Source: Halanaerobium saccharolyticum subsp. saccharolyticum DSM 6643 (GTDB taxonomy: Bacteria; Bacillota; Halanaerobiia; Halanaerobiales; Halanaerobiaceae). Taken from it: a stretch of 64,000 nt of DNA. Shown piece after piece: positions 63,731-64,000 of the stretch. Below the pieces are notes generated by a model. That model made no database searches. It was not told where the DNA came from and was given only the letters and a program-made list of their open reading frames with translations. The stretch covers positions 371,849-435,848 of the forward strand of contig NZ_CAUI01000015.1 of NCBI RefSeq assembly GCF_000350165.1, written 5' to 3'. Made by a program: the position numbers and the translations under genes. Each line of letters begins with the position of its first letter. Position 1 is the first letter of the stretch.

Positions 63731-63818
63731 GCATTTCATAACTTTTTTGAAGGTTAAAAAAGAAAGCTGTTTGAGCGCAGCGAGTTCTTTCTTTTACTGA
63801 AAAAAAGTTGTTAAATGC
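63731..63818 (-). repeat. long imperfect hairpin in the 23S-5S spacer
   Basis: The 280-base spacer between 23S and 5S has no tRNA. It contains an 88-base imperfect inverted repeat (GCATTTCATAACTTTTTT pairs with about 15 of 18 positions at the other end, then AAAGAAAG with CTTTCTTT). It may be a processing stem for 5S maturation. Confidence 0.6.
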
Positions 63819-63882
63819 GTTAAAAAATTAATTGGTGATTGAAATTAAAACTGTAAATTCAAAGATACATATAGGAAATAAT

Positions 63883-64000
63883 GATTAAGCCCTCGATCTA
63901 TTAGTACCAGTTAGCTTAATGTATTACTACACTTACACCTCTGGCCTATCTACCTTATCATCTTTAAGGGATCTTACCTTCTTAACAAAGTGAGATACCT
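63883..64000 (-). rRNA. rrl: 23S ribosomal RNA, 3' end only
   Basis: The last ~118 bases of 23S rRNA on the - strand, recognised by TAGATCGAGGGCTTAATC at the 3' terminus and AAGTGTAGTAATACATTAAG before it. The rest lies beyond the window. Confidence 0.95.

Overview
The window is a low-GC, gene-dense chromosomal segment that looks like an anaerobic, endospore-type-lineage Firmicute (Bacillota). Halanaerobiales is my best guess, from gene content and order rather than a database match. Supporting points are the Bacillus/Clostridium-style gene orders (remA-gmk-rpoZ-coaBC; priA-def-fmt-rsmB-rlmN-prpC-prkC-rsgA-rpe; dcw cluster into ylm genes-divIVA-ileS), a T-box on ileS, a PASTA-type Ser/Thr kinase, an HPr with the regulatory serine, GlpP, and an oxygen-defence flavodiiron protein. 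MurE carries the DNPR signature of diaminopimelate peptidoglycan. A peptide-binding protein with an ordinary signal peptide instead of a lipobox, a periplasmic-adaptor-like gene and an Lnt-like gene hint at a two-membrane envelope, but none proves it. Only three genes (rqcH, a MATE transporter, a Fur/PerR-type regulator) lie on the + strand. Non-AUG starts are common.

Layout, left to right (most transcription runs right to left). 1-11 kb: end of a long housekeeping operon from priA down to rpe (truncated by the window edge). 11-19.4 kb: metK, lgt, dppCBA, coaBC, rpoZ, gmk, remA, with clear sigma-A-type promoters before metK, dppA and remA. 19.5-21.3 kb: rqcH (+), converging on an Lnt-like gene. 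22.9-27.8 kb: EF-G-like GTPase, FprA, RluD, LspA. 28-29.3 kb: MATE transporter (+). 29.5-32.6 kb: ileS with T-box and promoter. 32.6-52.1 kb: ylm/divIVA genes and the whole dcw cell-division and peptidoglycan cluster from mraZ to ftsZ, fronted by four MraZ-type repeats at exact 10-bp spacing. 52.2-55.5 kb: trpS-ddl-dinB. 55.6-56.8 kb: PerR-like gene converging on an unusual AhpD-like/RNase HI fusion. 56.9-58.9 kb: ptsH-ptsI. 59.1-63.1 kb: glpP and a three-gene anaerobic glycerol-3-phosphate oxidation operon, with a promoter plus terminator-like leader typical of GlpP control. 63.5-64 kb: 5S and the 3' end of 23S rRNA, both on the - strand.

I see no CRISPR array, prophage, insertion sequence or tRNA, and no obviously new multi-gene system. 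The unusual content lies inside ordinary genes: a PriA whose helicase motifs have all decayed while its eight zinc cysteines remain; an Lnt homologue with no cysteine at all, so no catalytic nucleophile; the AhpD-RNase HI fusion; a flavodiiron gene whose conserved N-terminus can only begin at an AUU codon; a perfect 40-bp palindrome beside the glpP ribosome site; convergent gene pairs sharing one TTAA as both stop codons; and a division cluster with no sepF in its usual slot but a HlyD-like gene after ftsZ.
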